64,000 bases of DNA from Terasakiella sp033100395 (GCF_033100395.1 NZ_JAWLVJ010000006.1:124001-188000), one strand, 5' to 3'; counted from the first letter of the stretch, positions 1 through 9,136 are shown. The notes: generated by a model from the letters alone, not told the origin. A program made the numbers and translations.

Positions 1-201
1 GGCGACATGGGCGAGTTTTAATTGAAGGTAGCTTTTACACTGCCCGCCATGTTGTCCACTCTCGCTTTGAATTTCGGATAGATAAAGAGAAATCAGTTTT
101 TCCTGTACGTTGACAGTACTGGTATTCGTTTCCGCATAGGCGGGAGAGATTACAAGAAACCAGCTTAGGATAAAGATTAGGAAAAATATTGGTTTGGTCA
201 T
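1..201 (-). CDS. Secreted protein of unknown function, N-terminal part only
   Basis: The reading frame stays open to the left edge, so the 3' end is missing and 67 codons are visible. It begins MTKPIFFLIFILSWFLV and has a classic signal peptide: a basic residue, a hydrophobic core, and an AYA-type cleavage site near residue 23. The remaining visible part is hydrophilic and carries a single Cys. An in-frame ATG three codons upstream (210) is an equally possible start; neither has a strong ribosome site. It reads in the same direction as guaA, downstream of the guaA terminator. The family cannot be recognised from this fragment. Confidence 0.6.
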   Translation of the reverse strand, partial: MTKPIFFLIFILSWFLVISPAYAETNTSTVNVQEKLISLYLSEIQSESGQHGGQCKSYLQLKLAHVA

Positions 202-233
202 CGTGGTCATTCATTTCATTTGAGAGGGAAGAC

Positions 234-264
234 AAAAAAGGGCTGACCGAAGCCAACCCCTTTT
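234..264 (-). terminator. Rho-independent terminator after guaA
   Basis: Read on the minus strand, a hairpin with arms AAAAGGGGTTGGCT and AGCCCTTTT and a short TCGG-type loop is followed by a run of T. It lies 9-39 bases beyond the guaA stop codon and separates guaA from the next minus-strand gene. Confidence 0.7.
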
Positions 265-272
265 GCATTCTT

Positions 273-1826
273 TTATTCCCACTCAATCGTCCCAGGAGGC
301 TTGCTTGTGCAGTCATAAACGACGCGGTTGATGCCGCGGACTTCGTTGATGATGCGGTTGGAGACGCGGGCGAGGAATTCGTGGTCGAAGTGGTAGTAGT
401 CAGCTGTCATGCCGTCTGTGGATGTCACAGCGCGAAGCGCACAAACGAAATCATAGGTGCGGGCATCGCCCATCACGCCGACGGTACGCACCGGGAGCAG
501 AACCGCGAAGGCCTGCCAGATGGCATCATAAAGGCCAGCGTTGCGGATTTCTTCCAGATAGATGGCATCCGCTTTTCTGAGGATATCACAGAGTTCACGC
601 GACAGGGGCTGACCCGGGATGCGGATGGCGAGACCTGGGCCGGGGAAGGGGTGACGGCCGACGAATTTTTCGGGCAGGCCGAGTTCTTTACCCAGTTCAC
701 GCACTTCGTCTTTAAACAGTTCACGAAGCGGTTCAACCAGTTCCATATCCATACGTTCCGGCAGGCCACCTACGTTATGGTGAGATTTGATGGTGACAGA
801 TGGGCCACCAACGAAGGATACGGATTCAATTACATCCGGATAAAGCGTTCCTTGTGCAAGGAAGTCAGCGCCACCTGCATCTTTGGCTTCTTTCTCAAAC
901 ACATCGATGAACAGGCCACCGATGGTTTTGCGTTTTTTCTCTGGGTCATATTCATCACCCAATGCATCAAAGAACAGGTCTGATGCGTCATTGTGGATGA
1001 GTTTGATGTTGTAGTGGTCACGGAACAGGGTCACAACCTCTTCCGCTTCGCCCATACGCATGAAGCCGGTGTCAACGAATACACATGTCAGCTGATCCCC
1101 AATGGCTTCGTGCAGCAGGACGGCAACAACCGAGCTGTCCACACCGCCGGAAAGACCGCAGATGACTTTCTTGTCGCCAACTTGTTTGCGAATGGCGGCA
1201 ATCGCTTGTTCTTTAAAGGCCGCCATGGTCCAGTCACCAGAACAGCCGCAGACCGCATGGGTGAAGTTTTCAATCAATTGTGCACCGTGCGGTGTGTGGA
1301 CCACTTCGGGGTGGAACTGCACGGCGTAGAATTGCTTTTCTTCGTTGGCGACGGCAGCGTAAGGCGCGCCTTCGGATGTGGCAACAACCTTGAAGCCCGG
1401 GGCCAGTTCGGAAACGCGGTCACCGTGGCTCATCCAGACTTGTTCTTTGGCACCCTTTTCCCAGACGCCTTTAAAGATGGCGCATTCTTCATTTACATCG
1501 ACAAAGGCACGGCCGAATTCGTGGTGATCAGATGTTTCAACCAGGCCACCCAGCTGTTGCATCATGGTTTGCTGACCATAGCAGATGCCCAGAACCGGAA
1601 TGCCCATCTCAAATACTTTTTTCGGTGCACGTGGTGATTCTTCCCAGGTTACGGAAGCCGGGCCACCGGACAGGATAATGCCTTTGGGGGCATATTCATC
1701 CAGCAGTTCGTCCGTTACCAGATTGAAGGGGTGAATTTCAGAATAAACACCGCTTTCACGAACACGTCGTGCGATCAGTTGAGTTACCTGAGATCCGAAG
1801 TCGATAATAAGAATGCGATCGGTCAT
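273..1826 (-). CDS. guaA: GMP synthase (glutamine-hydrolysing)
   Basis: Converts XMP, glutamine and ATP to GMP in the cytoplasm, the last step of guanine nucleotide synthesis. The N-terminal class I amidotransferase domain has the triad Cys82 (GICYGQQ), His172 and Glu174 (FHPEV). The ATP pyrophosphatase domain has the SGGVDS loop at 226-231, and the C-terminal dimerisation domain ends PPGTIEWE as is usual. The frame stays open 15 codons further upstream, but family length (517 residues) and the standard MTDRILIIDFGSQ beginning place the start at 1826. guaB lies about 4 kb upstream on the same strand, with unrelated genes in between. Confidence 0.97.
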   Translation of the reverse strand: MTDRILIIDFGSQVTQLIARRVRESGVYSEIHPFNLVTDELLDEYAPKGIILSGGPASVTWEESPRAPKKVFEMGIPVLGICYGQQTMMQQLGGLVETSDHHEFGRAFVDVNEECAIFKGVWEKGAKEQVWMSHGDRVSELAPGFKVVATSEGAPYAAVANEEKQFYAVQFHPEVVHTPHGAQLIENFTHAVCGCSGDWTMAAFKEQAIAAIRKQVGDKKVICGLSGGVDSSVVAVLLHEAIGDQLTCVFVDTGFMRMGEAEEVVTLFRDHYNIKLIHNDASDLFFDALGDEYDPEKKRKTIGGLFIDVFEKEAKDAGGADFLAQGTLYPDVIESVSFVGGPSVTIKSHHNVGGLPERMDMELVEPLRELFKDEVRELGKELGLPEKFVGRHPFPGPGLAIRIPGQPLSRELCDILRKADAIYLEEIRNAGLYDAIWQAFAVLLPVRTVGVMGDARTYDFVCALRAVTSTDGMTADYYHFDHEFLARVSNRIINEVRGINRVVYDCTSKPPGTIEWE

Positions 1827-1892
1827 GGGCCACCAATAATGTCTGTAGAAAGTGGCCGCAACATACATCAAGCCATCACGGTGGACAATAGG

Positions 1893-2288
1893 CTAGAACT
1901 GGAAAAGTGTGCTTAAAACAAGGATTGCGCCCATGCTCAGGGCGGTGAAGGTGCCGTACATTCCATAAATGCGCCATTTGATCACAGATTTGATCAATCC
2001 GGCAGCATGGATCAGGCGTGAACCCAAGAGAATCGAGCCCAATCCGTAAAGTGCATATTCAGGGGCGCCATTAATTTCCGCCACCGCCATCAGGATCAGG
2101 ACCAGCGGGACATATTCAGTGAAGTTGCCATGGGCGCGAATGATGCGTTTCAGGTCATCCACACCGCCATCCATCAGGGAAACTTTGTGGGTACGGCGTG
2201 TCTTGATGACCCGGACGGTCAAGGCAAAAAGCATGAATGTCAGGGTGACAGCGTAAATCGGGGTGATGAACAAAAGCGGTGGGGTCAT
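1893..2288 (-). CDS. MAPEG-family membrane protein
   Basis: A 131-residue protein with four predicted membrane helices. It carries the MAPEG signature region (RIIRAHGNFTEYVPL, residues about 48-62) and the following GSRLIHAAG segment. Family members are membrane glutathione-dependent enzymes or relatives; bacterial members of this short type are mostly uncharacterised, so the substrate is unknown. It has a good ribosome site (AAAGGA) 11 bases before the ATG. It is transcribed divergently from a TetR regulator across a 98-base region with a strong dyad, so repression by that regulator is likely (inference). Confidence 0.85.
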   Translation of the reverse strand: MTPPLLFITPIYAVTLTFMLFALTVRVIKTRRTHKVSLMDGGVDDLKRIIRAHGNFTEYVPLVLILMAVAEINGAPEYALYGLGSILLGSRLIHAAGLIKSVIKWRIYGMYGTFTALSMGAILVLSTLFQF

Positions 2289-2307
2289 TTTTTCGGGTCC
2301 TTTCTAG

Positions 2308-2327
2308 AATATGATGATCGTCATATT
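2308..2327. promoter_or_regulatory. Probable TetR-family operator (20-bp dyad)
   Basis: AATATGATGATCGTCATATT is an inverted repeat with perfect 7-base arms and a GATC core. It lies in the divergent region, 20 bases upstream of the MAPEG start and 60 upstream of the TetR start. An AT-rich stretch with a further ATATGATAT element follows. Placement and symmetry suit a TetR dimer controlling both promoters. Confidence 0.6.
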
Positions 2328-2386
2328 TAAATATGATATATAACATATTCAGCAAAGACGTCGAGTCAATTTAAGGAGGTCAGACG

Positions 2387-2944
2387 ATGGGATACCCCGA
2401 AGGCCACAAGGCAAAAACCCGCGAACGTATTGTTCTGGCAGCCCGCAAGCTTTGGAAAACCAAGGGCTATGGCGGGGCGAGTGTGGATCATGTGATGAAA
2501 GAGGCTGGCCTGACACGGGGCGGCTTTTATGCGCATTTTAAATCCAAGGATGCCCTGTTTGCAGAAGCTTTAGCCGATCATCGCCTGATCGAAGGATTAA
2601 AAAAGTTGGAAGCCAAGGGGATTACGGACCGCAAAGAACAACAAAGGTATGTTATCGACTGGTATCTGGACCATCCGCACCGCGATCACCCAGAAGATGG
2701 CTGTGTGTTGACTACTCTGTCACAGGAAGTCTCGCGCCTGGGGAATGAACCACGCGGCGTGTTAAATATTATGGTGTCGCGCTTTGGGCGCTGGCTGAGT
2801 GGGGAGAAAGAGGACAAGAACGGGTTGGCTGCTTTGTCTATGATGGTTGGCGCCGTGACGCTCGCGCGGGCTGTTGGTGAAGATGAAGAGCTTTCAAGTG
2901 AAATATTAAATCAGGCGAAACAAGAATTGCAGAAAGTTATCTAA
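2387..2944 (+). CDS. TetR/AcrR-family transcriptional regulator
   Basis: A 185-residue repressor-like protein. The N-terminal helix-turn-helix (residues about 10-57) has the typical pattern ending GLTRGGFYAHFKSKDALF, and the C-terminal ligand domain is divergent. It has a near-perfect ribosome site (AAGGAGGT) six bases before the ATG. Opposite orientation to the MAPEG gene and the intervening dyad suggest that it represses itself and that gene. The ligand is unknown; related small regulators often respond to electrophiles or lipophilic compounds. Confidence 0.9.
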   Translation: MGYPEGHKAKTRERIVLAARKLWKTKGYGGASVDHVMKEAGLTRGGFYAHFKSKDALFAEALADHRLIEGLKKLEAKGITDRKEQQRYVIDWYLDHPHRDHPEDGCVLTTLSQEVSRLGNEPRGVLNIMVSRFGRWLSGEKEDKNGLAALSMMVGAVTLARAVGEDEELSSEILNQAKQELQKVI

Positions 2945-3018
2945 ATCCTTTCTATTGAATTTTATCTAAGGGGATACTTATATTATCTTTATTCAGGAAA
3001 AATAAGCTGAGTACAGGT

Positions 3019-3891
3019 GTGTCTGGAAAAATCAAAATATTTTTTGCTTTGGGCTTTATTTTTGTCTTTTCAGGCACGGTATTCGCCAATGATGTGATCA
3101 TTACCAACGCAGCCCAATCGTCAACGGACCGCCGATTTGAATATCCCATGGTGGTGCTGAAGGAAATATTAAACCGAACAGAGGAAAAATATGGTGCAAC
3201 GGATGTCAAACGATACCCACATCCGATCAGCCGTGCTCGTGCGTTGCGTGAACTAATAGAAGGCAATATTTGTGTTTTTTCCACAGCGACTCGACCAGAA
3301 TGGGAAGAAAAACTGATTCCGGTGCGTATCCCCATCAGAAAAGGTATTTTGGGTTACAAGCTGTTGTTGATCAATGCGACCCAGCAAGACCTGTTCAGCA
3401 GGGTGAATACGGCCAATGAGTTAATGAAACTGCGTGTTGGTGGCGGGGCACAATGGAGTTCGACGCTGGCACTTAGGTCTCAGGGGTTTAATGTCATCGG
3501 TAGTGTTGAATATGAACCGCTGTTTGCCATGTTGCAGGCGGGACGTTTTGACTTTTTTCCCAGGGGCGTGAACGAAATTTTCCAGGAATATGAAGGGCGT
3601 AAAACGCAATTTCCGTCTATGGCTATTGAACAGGAAATCGCCCTTTACCTGCCTCAGCCAACTTACTTTTTTGTTTCACCAAGAAAACTGGAATTGGCGA
3701 AGCGCATTGAAGAAGGCTTGATGCTGTTGCGTGAAGACGGGACGTTGTCAAAACTGTTTTTTGATTTTCATGGCGATGCGATCAAGCGCGCCAATCTCGC
3801 AAATCGCCGAATTATCCCCATTGAAAATATAAACCTAAGCCCGGAGACGCCGCTTAATCAAAAAGATCTGTGGTATCAGCCAAGCAAATAG
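3019..3891 (+). CDS. Orphan periplasmic solute-binding-like protein
   Basis: A 290-residue exported protein with a signal peptide (KIKIFFALGFIFVFSGTVFA) and the overall pattern of the amino-acid-type (SBP_bac_3-like) binding fold. No permease or ATPase gene is near, so transport is unproven; sensing or a degenerate role is possible. The start is uncertain. GTG 3019 is the first standard start in a frame that is open from 2959, but the only good ribosome-like sequence (AAGGGGA at 2968) sits further upstream with no standard start codon at the right distance. The 3' end overlaps the convergent permease gene by 16 bases. The protein resembles two further orphan binding proteins at 43-45 kb in type only. 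Confidence 0.7.
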   Translation: MSGKIKIFFALGFIFVFSGTVFANDVIITNAAQSSTDRRFEYPMVVLKEILNRTEEKYGATDVKRYPHPISRARALRELIEGNICVFSTATRPEWEEKLIPVRIPIRKGILGYKLLLINATQQDLFSRVNTANELMKLRVGGGAQWSSTLALRSQGFNVIGSVEYEPLFAMLQAGRFDFFPRGVNEIFQEYEGRKTQFPSMAIEQEIALYLPQPTYFFVSPRKLELAKRIEEGLMLLREDGTLSKLFFDFHGDAIKRANLANRRIIPIENINLSPETPLNQKDLWYQPSK

Positions 3892-4673
3892 GACACCCAG
3901 TCGCGAATAATGTGATCTTCGGTGGACCAGACCAGTTTGGCTGTCATGGCAAAAGAGATGATGACCAGCAAGGGACGGATGATTTTCGGTCCGTGTTTCA
4001 TGCTCATGTGCGAGCCGATAAAACCGCCGATCATTTGACCCATCGCCATGACCAGGCCAACAATCCAGACCACTTGCCCACCCACGATGAAGAAGGCAAG
4101 CGAGGCAATGTTACTGGTGAAATTCAGGGCCTTGGTGTGGGCCGTGGCCTTTAAGATGTTAAAGCCCATCAGCGCGATAAAAGCGATGGCAAAGAACGAC
4201 CCGGTGCCAGGCCCGAAGAAGCCATCATAAAACCCGATGGTGAAGCCCGCGATGAAGGAGAAGCCCCAGATACCCACGCGCTGTTTTTGGTCATCCTCGC
4301 CAATCTTTGGCTGAAACAGGAAGTAAAGACCAACAGCTAGCAGCATGAAGGGGATGATATCAACCAGAAAGGCTGCATCCATATTCTGGATCAGGATTGT
4401 CCCGGTGGCAGAACCTGCAAAGGTCAGCAGGATCATGGGCCAGATATCGGTAAGTTTCAGATGGCCTTTGCGCACAAAATTGGCGGTGGCGGCAAAGGTT
4501 CCAAAGCTGCCCTGTAACTTGTTGGTCGCCAATGCTTGTGCGGGGCTGAGACCTGCACTTAACAGGGCGGGCAGGGCAATGAGCCCACCGCCACCCGCAA
4601 TTGAGTCGACCCAGCCGGAAAGGATCGCAATCCCAAATAGGATCGCTAAGGTATCAAGCGCAAGAAAATCCAT
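3876..4673 (-). CDS. TSUP (TauE/SafE) family membrane permease
   Basis: A 265-residue protein with about eight hydrophobic segments and the family's N-terminal WVDSIAGGGGLIALPALL motif (about residues 21-38). TSUP proteins export or import sulfonates, sulfite, thiosulfate or organic anions; the substrate here is unknown. Its start codon overlaps the stop of the RNA methyltransferase gene (TGATG), indicating translational coupling in one operon. A sulfite dehydrogenase is encoded 6 kb away, so a sulfur anion is a reasonable guess but only inference. Confidence 0.88.
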   Translation of the reverse strand: MDFLALDTLAILFGIAILSGWVDSIAGGGGLIALPALLSAGLSPAQALATNKLQGSFGTFAATANFVRKGHLKLTDIWPMILLTFAGSATGTILIQNMDAAFLVDIIPFMLLAVGLYFLFQPKIGEDDQKQRVGIWGFSFIAGFTIGFYDGFFGPGTGSFFAIAFIALMGFNILKATAHTKALNFTSNIASLAFFIVGGQVVWIVGLVMAMGQMIGGFIGSHMSMKHGPKIIRPLLVIISFAMTAKLVWSTEDHIIRDWVSYLLG

Positions 4674-5959
4674 CAGTTGGTACGTTCCAGAATGGCGCAG
4701 AAGAATCCGTCACTTTTATGCAGGTCCGGACGCATGGTCATGAAGTCCCCATCAAACGGGCAGTCCGTGCCAAATCGTTCTTCCCAGATATCACCAACAG
4801 GTTTAATGGCAAAGTTGTCGTTTTTCTTAAGGAACTTCGCGATTTGGTCTTCGTTTTCTCGTTTCAGCAACGAACAGGTCGCATAGATCACCTGGCCACC
4901 CGGTTTAACCAGATGGGCGGCATTTTCCAAGATACGTTCCTGACGACCGAGCATATCTTCCAGCATTTCCGCGCTTAATTTCCAGCGGCTTTCCGGATTG
5001 CGACGCCAAGCCCCAAGGCCAGAACAGGGCGCATCGATCAGCAGGCGATCTACGCGCATTTCAAATTGTTTCAGCCAGGGGTCATTTTCAGATTTGATGG
5101 GGTTCAGGTGTACGTTTGTGATGCCCGCACGTTCTAGGCGGCGTTTCATTTTGTAAAGACGGGTGGAAGAAATATCTAGCGCATATAATGCGCCCTGATT
5201 TTCCATTTCCGCAGCCAGTGCCAGCGTCTTGCCGCCGCCGCCTGCACAGAAATCCATCACCAGTTCGCAGTCTTTAGCCTGTGATAAAAGTGCGATCAGT
5301 TGGGAGCCTTCATCCTGCACATCAACCAGACCTTCTTTATAAGCCTGAATGCCGCCCAGCTTGACTTTCTTTTTGGTGCGCAGACACAAGGGGGAATATA
5401 GCCCGGCCACTGTTTCAATATTCTGCTTTGCAAGAAGTTGGGCTGCTTCATTTGCATTTTCATGAAGGGCATTGATGCGCAGATCAAGCGGTGCTTCTTC
5501 GTTCAATGCGTTCAGCACATCTTCAAAATCATCTCCAAGGGAAGCCCGCAGGTCGTCATCCAGCCAATCTGGATATTCAAGACGGATGGGGTCGGGGGCA
5601 TCGTTTGTGTCAAACTGTGCCAGAACGGGGACCAGCCCTTTTTCAAAATCAGATAAGGCTTCGGGGGCGTATTGATCGCCTGTAAAGAGGTTTTCAATAT
5701 CCAGGTCGTTTTGCACACAATCGATCAGGGTCAGGATGCGCGGACCGGATGTGCTTTCCACCTTGTTTGCCAGCCAGTTCAGCTTGGCGCGATTGCGCAG
5801 GATACGATAGACCTGATCGTTGATGGCACGGCGATCTTTCGATCCGGCATAACGGCGTGCTTTGAAATAGTCAGCAATGACAGCATCGGCCGGGCGTTTG
5901 CCATCAAAAACCGTGGTGAGGATTTCGATAACCGATTGAATGCGTGCGGATGGTTTCAT
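4673..5959 (-). CDS. RsmB/NOP-family RNA (cytosine-5) methyltransferase
   Basis: A 428-residue SAM-dependent enzyme that probably makes m5C in rRNA. A short N-terminal helical, NusB-like part precedes the catalytic domain. The SAM loop is DFCAGGGGKT (236-245). The two family cysteines are Cys312 in DAPCSGLG and the catalytic Cys362 in ATCSLL. Placement directly downstream of guaB is common in alphaproteobacteria. The exact target (position 967 of 16S rRNA in E. coli RsmB) cannot be assumed. Confidence 0.9.
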   Translation of the reverse strand: MKPSARIQSVIEILTTVFDGKRPADAVIADYFKARRYAGSKDRRAINDQVYRILRNRAKLNWLANKVESTSGPRILTLIDCVQNDLDIENLFTGDQYAPEALSDFEKGLVPVLAQFDTNDAPDPIRLEYPDWLDDDLRASLGDDFEDVLNALNEEAPLDLRINALHENANEAAQLLAKQNIETVAGLYSPLCLRTKKKVKLGGIQAYKEGLVDVQDEGSQLIALLSQAKDCELVMDFCAGGGGKTLALAAEMENQGALYALDISSTRLYKMKRRLERAGITNVHLNPIKSENDPWLKQFEMRVDRLLIDAPCSGLGAWRRNPESRWKLSAEMLEDMLGRQERILENAAHLVKPGGQVIYATCSLLKRENEDQIAKFLKKNDNFAIKPVGDIWEERFGTDCPFDGDFMTMRPDLHKSDGFFCAILERTN

Positions 5960-5973
5960 GGAGATTGAATACC

Positions 5974-6010
5974 TAAAAAGAGTGAACCCCTGCCATCAGG
6001 CAAGGGTTCA
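5974..6010 (-). terminator. Rho-independent terminator after guaB
   Basis: On the minus strand a nearly perfect hairpin (TGAACCC arms, inner TGCC/GGCA pairs, four-base loop) at 5983-6010 is followed by CTCTTTTTA. It stands between guaB and the methyltransferase gene, so the latter is probably read through only partly or has its own promoter. Confidence 0.75.
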
Positions 6011-6049
6011 TAGATAGCAAATGTTTGAAGCCCTGAACAGGGGGCGTGA

Positions 6050-7519
6050 TTAAGAACGCCCGCTATAGTTTGGTGCTTCACGTGTGATGGTCACGTCATG
6101 AACGTGGCTTTCACGAAGACCTGCGTTTGTGATGCGGTTGAATTCGCAGTTCTTGCGCATTTCAGCAATGGTTGCGCAGCCTGTGTAACCCATGGAAGAT
6201 TTCAGACCCCCCACCATCTGGTGAACGATGGCGCTGGCTTCCCCTTTATAAGGAACGCGACCTTCGATCCCTTCGGGCACATATTTCATGTCGTCTTTAA
6301 CGTCAGCCTGGAAGTAACGATCCGCAGACCCGCGTGCCATCGCACCCATGGAGCCCATGCCGCGATAAGACTTGTAAGAACGACCTTGATAGAGGAAGAC
6401 TTCACCCGGGGCTTCATGTGTACCAGCCAGCATGGAACCAACCATCACACAGCTTGCACCCGCTGCGATTGCTTTGGCGATATCACCGGAATGTTTGATG
6501 CCGCCATCTGCGATCACAGGCACGTCGTATTTATTGGCAATTTCAACCGCGTTCATAACTGCGGTCAGCTGTGGGACACCCACACCTGCTACGATACGGG
6601 TTGTACAGATCGATCCCGGGCCGATCCCGACCTTGACCGCATCTGCCCCAGCATCGATCAGCGCTTGTGCCGCAGCACCCGTTGCGATGTTACCACCGAT
6701 CACTTGTGTGTTTGGATGCTGTTTCTTGATTTTGGCAACCTGATCGATCACACCACGGGAATGGCCGTGGGCGGTATCAACAACCAAAACATCAACACCT
6801 GCATCAATCAAGGCGATGGAACGTTCCCAACCACTGTCACCTGTGCCCGTGGCAGCTGCAACACGCAGGCGGCCATGTTCATCTTTACAGGCATCCGGGT
6901 GTGTTTCTGCCTTGTCGATATCCTGAACGGTGATCAGGCCGACGCAGCGGTCTTTATCATCCACCACCAGCAGTTTTTCAACGCGGTTTTGGTGCAACAG
7001 GCGTTTGGCTTCGTCACCGGAAACACCTTCTTTAACTGTGACCAGATTTTCTTTGGTCATCAGTTCAGAGATTGGCTGGTTCGGGTTTTCAGCAAAGCGC
7101 ATGTCGCGGTTGGTGATGATGCCTGCCAGTTTACCTGTGCCGCGTTCCACAACCGGGAAGCCGGAGAATTTGACTTCTTCCTTTTTTGCCAGCACGTCAG
7201 CCAGTGTGGCATCAGGTGGGAAAGTCAGCGGATCGGCAACCATGCCCGATTCAAATTTCTTAACCTTGCGCACTTCAGAAGCCTGTTCGTCGATATCAAG
7301 GTTTTTATGGATCACCCCGATGCCGCCAAACTGTGCCATGGCGATTGCCAGACGGCTTTCTGTCACTGTATCCATGGCAGCAGAAACAAGGGGAATACCC
7401 AGTTCGATGCCTTTGGTCAGTTGTGTTGTGGTGTTTGCTGTCGCGGGAAGGACGTCGGATTCTGCAGGTACAAGCAGTACGTCGTCGAAGGTCAAAGCTT
7501 CTTTAATTGTCACGGCCAT
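6050..7519 (-). CDS. guaB: IMP dehydrogenase
   Basis: Oxidises IMP to XMP with NAD+, the committed step to guanine nucleotides. At 489 residues it is full length. The TIM-barrel catalytic domain is interrupted by a tandem CBS (Bateman) domain at about 95-205. The active-site loop GIGPGSICTTRIVAG carries the catalytic Cys305, and the flap segment with MGAMARGSADRY is present. The N-terminus MAVTIKEALTFDDVLLVPAESDVLP is canonical. A plausible promoter and a terminator flank the gene. Confidence 0.98.
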   Translation of the reverse strand: MAVTIKEALTFDDVLLVPAESDVLPATANTTTQLTKGIELGIPLVSAAMDTVTESRLAIAMAQFGGIGVIHKNLDIDEQASEVRKVKKFESGMVADPLTFPPDATLADVLAKKEEVKFSGFPVVERGTGKLAGIITNRDMRFAENPNQPISELMTKENLVTVKEGVSGDEAKRLLHQNRVEKLLVVDDKDRCVGLITVQDIDKAETHPDACKDEHGRLRVAAATGTGDSGWERSIALIDAGVDVLVVDTAHGHSRGVIDQVAKIKKQHPNTQVIGGNIATGAAAQALIDAGADAVKVGIGPGSICTTRIVAGVGVPQLTAVMNAVEIANKYDVPVIADGGIKHSGDIAKAIAAGASCVMVGSMLAGTHEAPGEVFLYQGRSYKSYRGMGSMGAMARGSADRYFQADVKDDMKYVPEGIEGRVPYKGEASAIVHQMVGGLKSSMGYTGCATIAEMRKNCEFNRITNAGLRESHVHDVTITREAPNYSGRS

Positions 7520-7558
7520 CTCCAGTGCGCTTGGTGTTAGTGGATTTGGCGCGTTATA

Positions 7559-7587
7559 TATACACAGGTCCTACCAAACATCCACAA
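7559..7587 (-). promoter_or_regulatory. Putative sigma-70 type promoter of guaB
   Basis: On the minus strand TTGTGG (-35) is separated by 17 bases from TGTATA (-10), about 40 bases before the guaB start. Fit to the consensus is fair; assigned by position and spacing only. Confidence 0.4.
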
Positions 7588-7609
7588 GTTTGTTTGTCTT
7601 TTTATTATT

Positions 7610-8503
7610 TTATTTCGCCTTCAGCGTAATCCAAATTCCGAGCGTCACCAAACCCATGCCAACCCATTCAGAAATATGAGGAATATCGCCCAGGAGCGGA
7701 ATGCCCATAAGTGCGGCAATTGACGGCACAAGGGCGAGAATGGCAGCCGTTGGCGTCGCGCCCAGATGTTTGATGGCTAAAAAGAAGAAGACGAGTCCCA
7801 AAATGGAGGGGCCCAGACCCTGATAAAGCATCTGGATCAGGATATCGAATGTGCTGGCCTCAGACAGGTTGGTCGGCAGGAAGAAATACCAGATAGGCAG
7901 AAACAGAATGGCGTTGACGAAGGGGATGAAACTGAGCAGTTCCTTCAACGTCAGTTTCCAGATTTTGGTTGCAGGCATATAGACTGCCATGACAAAAGCG
8001 GCGGCCATAAACAATAAGTCCCCAATCCACGCATCTGATCCACCTAATCCATCTTTGGCAAAGGCGGTCAGGCCGCAGCCGATCAGGATAACAGTGATGG
8101 CAAGCCACGTCATTTTGTTGGGATAAAGCTTCATCCAGACAAGAGAGACAATGGTGGTGAAGATGGGTAAAGCGCCGTTGATAAAGACGCCGCCGTGGGA
8201 AATGGGCGCAAACAGGAAGCCTGCATAGGCAAATAGCGCGTAAGGCACGCCCGTGCCTGCGGCCAGAACAAAGATTTGCCAGAATTTCAGTCGCCAGGGC
8301 CACCACAGGTACGTGGCAGGCAACAGGATTAATCCGGCAAAACCAAACCGAAGGGCAGCCATATCATAGACACTCAACGGGCTTTGCGCCCCCATACGCG
8401 AAACCACAATAAAGCCGGACCAAAGCGCAGCAATGAAAAGGGCAGACAGGATACCGATGACAGGTGAAGCAGGGGTATCATTATGTTTGTTATTTTGTTC
8501 CAT
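7610..8503 (-). CDS. EamA/DMT-superfamily transporter
   Basis: A 297-residue inner-membrane protein with ten hydrophobic segments forming two EamA repeats (about 15-145 and 155-295). DMT proteins of this type export metabolites or amino acids; the substrate cannot be read from sequence. The ATG start follows a hydrophilic, Asn/His/Lys-rich leader. It lies upstream of guaB on the same strand with a 90-base gap containing the guaB promoter, and is divergent from the ECF sigma factor. Confidence 0.88.
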   Translation of the reverse strand: MEQNNKHNDTPASPVIGILSALFIAALWSGFIVVSRMGAQSPLSVYDMAALRFGFAGLILLPATYLWWPWRLKFWQIFVLAAGTGVPYALFAYAGFLFAPISHGGVFINGALPIFTTIVSLVWMKLYPNKMTWLAITVILIGCGLTAFAKDGLGGSDAWIGDLLFMAAAFVMAVYMPATKIWKLTLKELLSFIPFVNAILFLPIWYFFLPTNLSEASTFDILIQMLYQGLGPSILGLVFFFLAIKHLGATPTAAILALVPSIAALMGIPLLGDIPHISEWVGMGLVTLGIWITLKAK

Positions 8504-8627
8504 TGCCTAACAATAACCATAAAAGCGCAAAAGGTCTAAAGACATTCTAATAAATTAAGAAATGATGTGATTTCATTGCTGTGATATACAAAGCAAAAAT
8601 GTTCAAGTGAAATGATTTAGGCAGGGT

Positions 8628-9107
8628 ATGGACCTTCGTAAAGTCCTCATAAATTTGCAGGGGCAATTTCTCGCCTATGCGCGTGAAATGTGTCGCCATG
8701 CCGATGATGCTGAAGATCTGGTGCAAACTGCCATGATGAAAGCGCTGAACACGGACAGACTTCCGAAAACGGAAGGTGAGGTCAAACCCTGGTTCTTTCG
8801 CATCATGCGCAATTTGCATATTGATGATGTACGAAAAAAGAATGTGCGCACGGAATATTTAAGGGACCAGATACGTTTATATAATATAGAGGAAACCAAT
8901 CGATCCGATATGACCAGAAGCCTGATGGTCCGTCAGGCCTTTGATCGACTGGATGAGGACAAGCGGGAGATTTTGTTTCTGGTGGATGTGGCCGGGATGA
9001 AATATGCGGAAATCGCCGAGGTGATGGATATCCCCATCGGTACGGTGATGAGTCGGGTCAGCCGGGCACGTCGGGAATTGCTTGACATATTAGACAGCGG
9101 TAATTAA
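8628..9107 (+). CDS. ECF-type RNA polymerase sigma factor
   Basis: A 159-residue sigma-70 family protein with only regions 2 and 4. Region 2 (about 8-75) includes DDAEDLVQTAMMKAL and PWFFRIMRNLHIDDVRK. Region 4 (about 105-155) has the helix-turn-helix KYAEIAEVMDIPIGTVMSRVSRARREL. It is followed 29 bases later by a membrane anti-sigma factor, the normal arrangement for a stress-responsive pair. The convergent sulfite dehydrogenase genes begin 0.8 kb further on and could be part of its regulon, but no target promoter was identified. Confidence 0.93.
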   Translation: MDLRKVLINLQGQFLAYAREMCRHADDAEDLVQTAMMKALNTDRLPKTEGEVKPWFFRIMRNLHIDDVRKKNVRTEYLRDQIRLYNIEETNRSDMTRSLMVRQAFDRLDEDKREILFLVDVAGMKYAEIAEVMDIPIGTVMSRVSRARRELLDILDSGN

Positions 9108-9136
9108 TTAAGGGCAAAAAGCGGAGCTATGTTGTT

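Noticed and set aside
189..983. Plus-strand frame of 264 codons opposite guaA
   Set aside because: Antisense to the GMP synthase C-terminal half, with no recognisable domain.
6098..7540. Long plus-strand frame of 480 codons opposite guaB
   Set aside because: It is a shadow of a highly conserved enzyme: guaB has full motifs and a promoter, and the opposite frame shows no domain.
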